NCBI GenBank assembly: GCA_965219635.1
Contig: OZ244783.1
Location: 2,294,001 to 2,358,000, forward strand
Origin: JAPOXR01 sp965219635
GTDB taxonomy: Bacteria > Pseudomonadota > Alphaproteobacteria > Rhodobacterales > Rhodobacteraceae
Direction: 5' to 3'
Length of the DNA: 64,000 bases
Made by a program: the position numbers and the translations under genes. Every line of letters begins with the position of its first letter. Positions within the stretch are counted from its first letter, which is position 1. Under the pieces are notes generated by a model. The model made no database searches. It worked only from the letters and a program-made list of their open reading frames with translations, and was not told the DNA's origin. Positions 63,062-64,000 of the stretch are shown one piece after another.

Positions 63062-63937
63062 ATGACCAGCGTGATCGCCAGTCCTTCCGTGCGCGCCCTG
63101 GCAGCGCGCAACGGGATTGATCTGAATGAACTTGCGATCAGGCTCGGGCGGGAAACACTGACTCGTGAGGACGTCGAGGGTATTGGCGCCTCCCGGCCTG
63201 GCAGTCCATCGGCCTATTGGGCGGTCGACCACGCAGCCTACGGGCCGGTTACGGAACATAAGCTGACCCGACTCGAGTTGGCATCGGCAAAGAACCTCTC
63301 AGCGGCTCAGGCGCTCATACCTGCCGTCACCCACCATGACGAAGCAGACGCGGGGCCTGTAGAGGAATTCAGGAACTCAGCTCGGGCGGAATGGGAGGAC
63401 CGGGGGATCAAACTGACCGCACTGACCTTCCATATTGCAGCGCTGACCCGCTGCCTCATGAAGTTTCCCCGCTTCAATTCTTCCCTGAGTCCCGACGGAG
63501 AGACACTGACGTTGAAGCAGTATTGCCATATCGGAATTGCGGTTGACACGGAGTTAGGGCTGGTTGTGCCTGTCGTGAGAAACACCGACCAGAAGGGCCT
63601 TATCGAAATCGCACAGGAAGTTGCTGATCTGGCTTCACGCGCCAGGGACCGCAAGCTGCGTCAATCGGAACTGGGCGGAGCCTCCATGTCGATCACCAAT
63701 CTCGGCGGAATTGGCGGGACAGGCTTTTCTCCACTGGTCAACCCACCCGAAGTTGCCATTCTTGGCATCAGCCGCATGCAGACCCGCCCGGTATGGGACG
63801 GCAATGCCTTCCAGCCTGCCAGGCTGGTCCCTCTTCATCTTTCGTATGACCATCGAGTCATCAACGGCGCTGATGCGGCGCGCTTTCTCGCCCACTATTC
63901 GAAGCTGTACTCGGAGCCGCGCCGGTTGCTGCTCTGA
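63062..63937 (+). CDS. 2-oxoacid dehydrogenase acyltransferase (E2 core without lipoyl domain)
   Basis: 291 residues from the ATG at 63062, with GGAA 8 nt upstream. An E1/E3-binding domain comes first (IASPSVRALAARNGIDLNEL), then the acyltransferase core. LGLVVPVVRNTDQKGLIEIA and SITNLGGIGGTGFSPLVNPP are normal, and the active site SYDHRVINGADAARF gives His264 and Asn268. No lipoyl domain is present, so it needs the arm of the preceding protein. It lies 173 bp after that gene. The E3 dihydrolipoamide dehydrogenase is not in the window and may follow downstream. Confidence 0.9.
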   Translation: MTSVIASPSVRALAARNGIDLNELAIRLGRETLTREDVEGIGASRPGSPSAYWAVDHAAYGPVTEHKLTRLELASAKNLSAAQALIPAVTHHDEADAGPVEEFRNSARAEWEDRGIKLTALTFHIAALTRCLMKFPRFNSSLSPDGETLTLKQYCHIGIAVDTELGLVVPVVRNTDQKGLIEIAQEVADLASRARDRKLRQSELGGASMSITNLGGIGGTGFSPLVNPPEVAILGISRMQTRPVWDGNAFQPARLVPLHLSYDHRVINGADAARFLAHYSKLYSEPRRLLL

Positions 63938-64000
63938 CCCGTTCCTGCCGACAGCAGTTCACGTTCACTGCGCTTCCAAAACCGACGATTGGTAGCAAGG

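Noticed and set aside
63062..63937. Asn instead of Asp in the E2 active-site motif (DHRVING)
   Set aside because: Some well-studied pyruvate dehydrogenase E2 enzymes naturally have Asn at this place, so it is not evidence of inactivity.
1..64000. tRNA/rRNA genes, CRISPR arrays, integrases, IS elements
   Set aside because: Scanning the gene-free gaps showed no TPsiC-type tRNA signature, no repeat-spacer periodicity and no transposase or recombinase translation. A small degenerate element could still be missed by eye.

Overview
The window looks like the chromosome of an alphaproteobacterium. The best evidence is the conserved block miaB-phoH-ybeY-corC-lnt-metK-trmB (37428-44864, minus strand) together with a class II, Agrobacterium-CP4-like aroA (34605-35939). 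High G+C coding sequence, dense operons with ATGA or TGATG overlaps, frequent GTG and TTG starts and many ABC uptake systems fit a nutritionally versatile heterotroph. The genus cannot be told from the sequence. No rRNA, tRNA, CRISPR array, integrase or transposase was recognised.

Layout. 1-2790 (minus): an acyl-CoA dehydrogenase and an NDP-forming acyl-CoA synthetase that runs off the left edge. 2956-4863: a Gfo/Idh/MocA oxidoreductase and a helix-turn-helix regulator. 4983-19730: a catabolic cluster with an MttB-family methyltransferase, a sugar-type ABC importer, two SnoaL-fold proteins, a HisD-paralogue dehydrogenase, an SDR, a LacI regulator, a bicupin, a core methionine-synthase-like protein and, convergent, a Rieske oxygenase. 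Three kinds of one-carbon or methyl-group enzyme together suggest use of a methylated, polar compound. 19731-24476: an AT-richer patch with a two-gene SIR2-HerA anti-phage system between gene-free flanks.

24477-32388: a divergent cluster with a SorC regulator and a complete carbohydrate ABC importer (ATPase on the opposite strand), followed by a glycerol-1-phosphate-dehydrogenase-like enzyme, a phosphohexuloisomerase-like SIS protein and an SDR. This is a sugar or polyol uptake and oxidation route whose kinase is not visible. 32389-34604: a second accessory patch with an orphan MqsA-like protein, a small membrane protein and a gene-free stretch carrying three strong inverted repeats. 34605-44864: housekeeping genes (aroA, an M48 lipoprotein protease, trmB, metK, lnt, corC, ybeY, phoH, miaB). 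45026-49676: an MFS transporter, a Gfo/Idh/MocA oxidoreductase, an XRE-ImmA/IrrE protein with a degenerate protease site, and an orphan HigA-like antitoxin that seems to begin at a non-ATG codon.

49692-63937: a LacI repressor diverges from what looks like one 13-kb operon. It encodes an OsmC-like protein, a beta-hydroxyacid dehydrogenase, a branched-chain-amino-acid-type ABC importer, a GST, a YdcZ-type transporter, an M24-fold enzyme with an altered metal site, and a 2-oxoacid dehydrogenase complex (E1 alpha, E1 beta, and an E2 split over two genes). Two perfect palindromic operators lie in the divergent promoter. The substrate is unknown, and this operon and the 4983-19730 cluster are the least explained metabolic systems here. 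All three substrate-binding-protein genes are followed by strong intercistronic hairpins, which probably raise binding-protein expression over the permeases.
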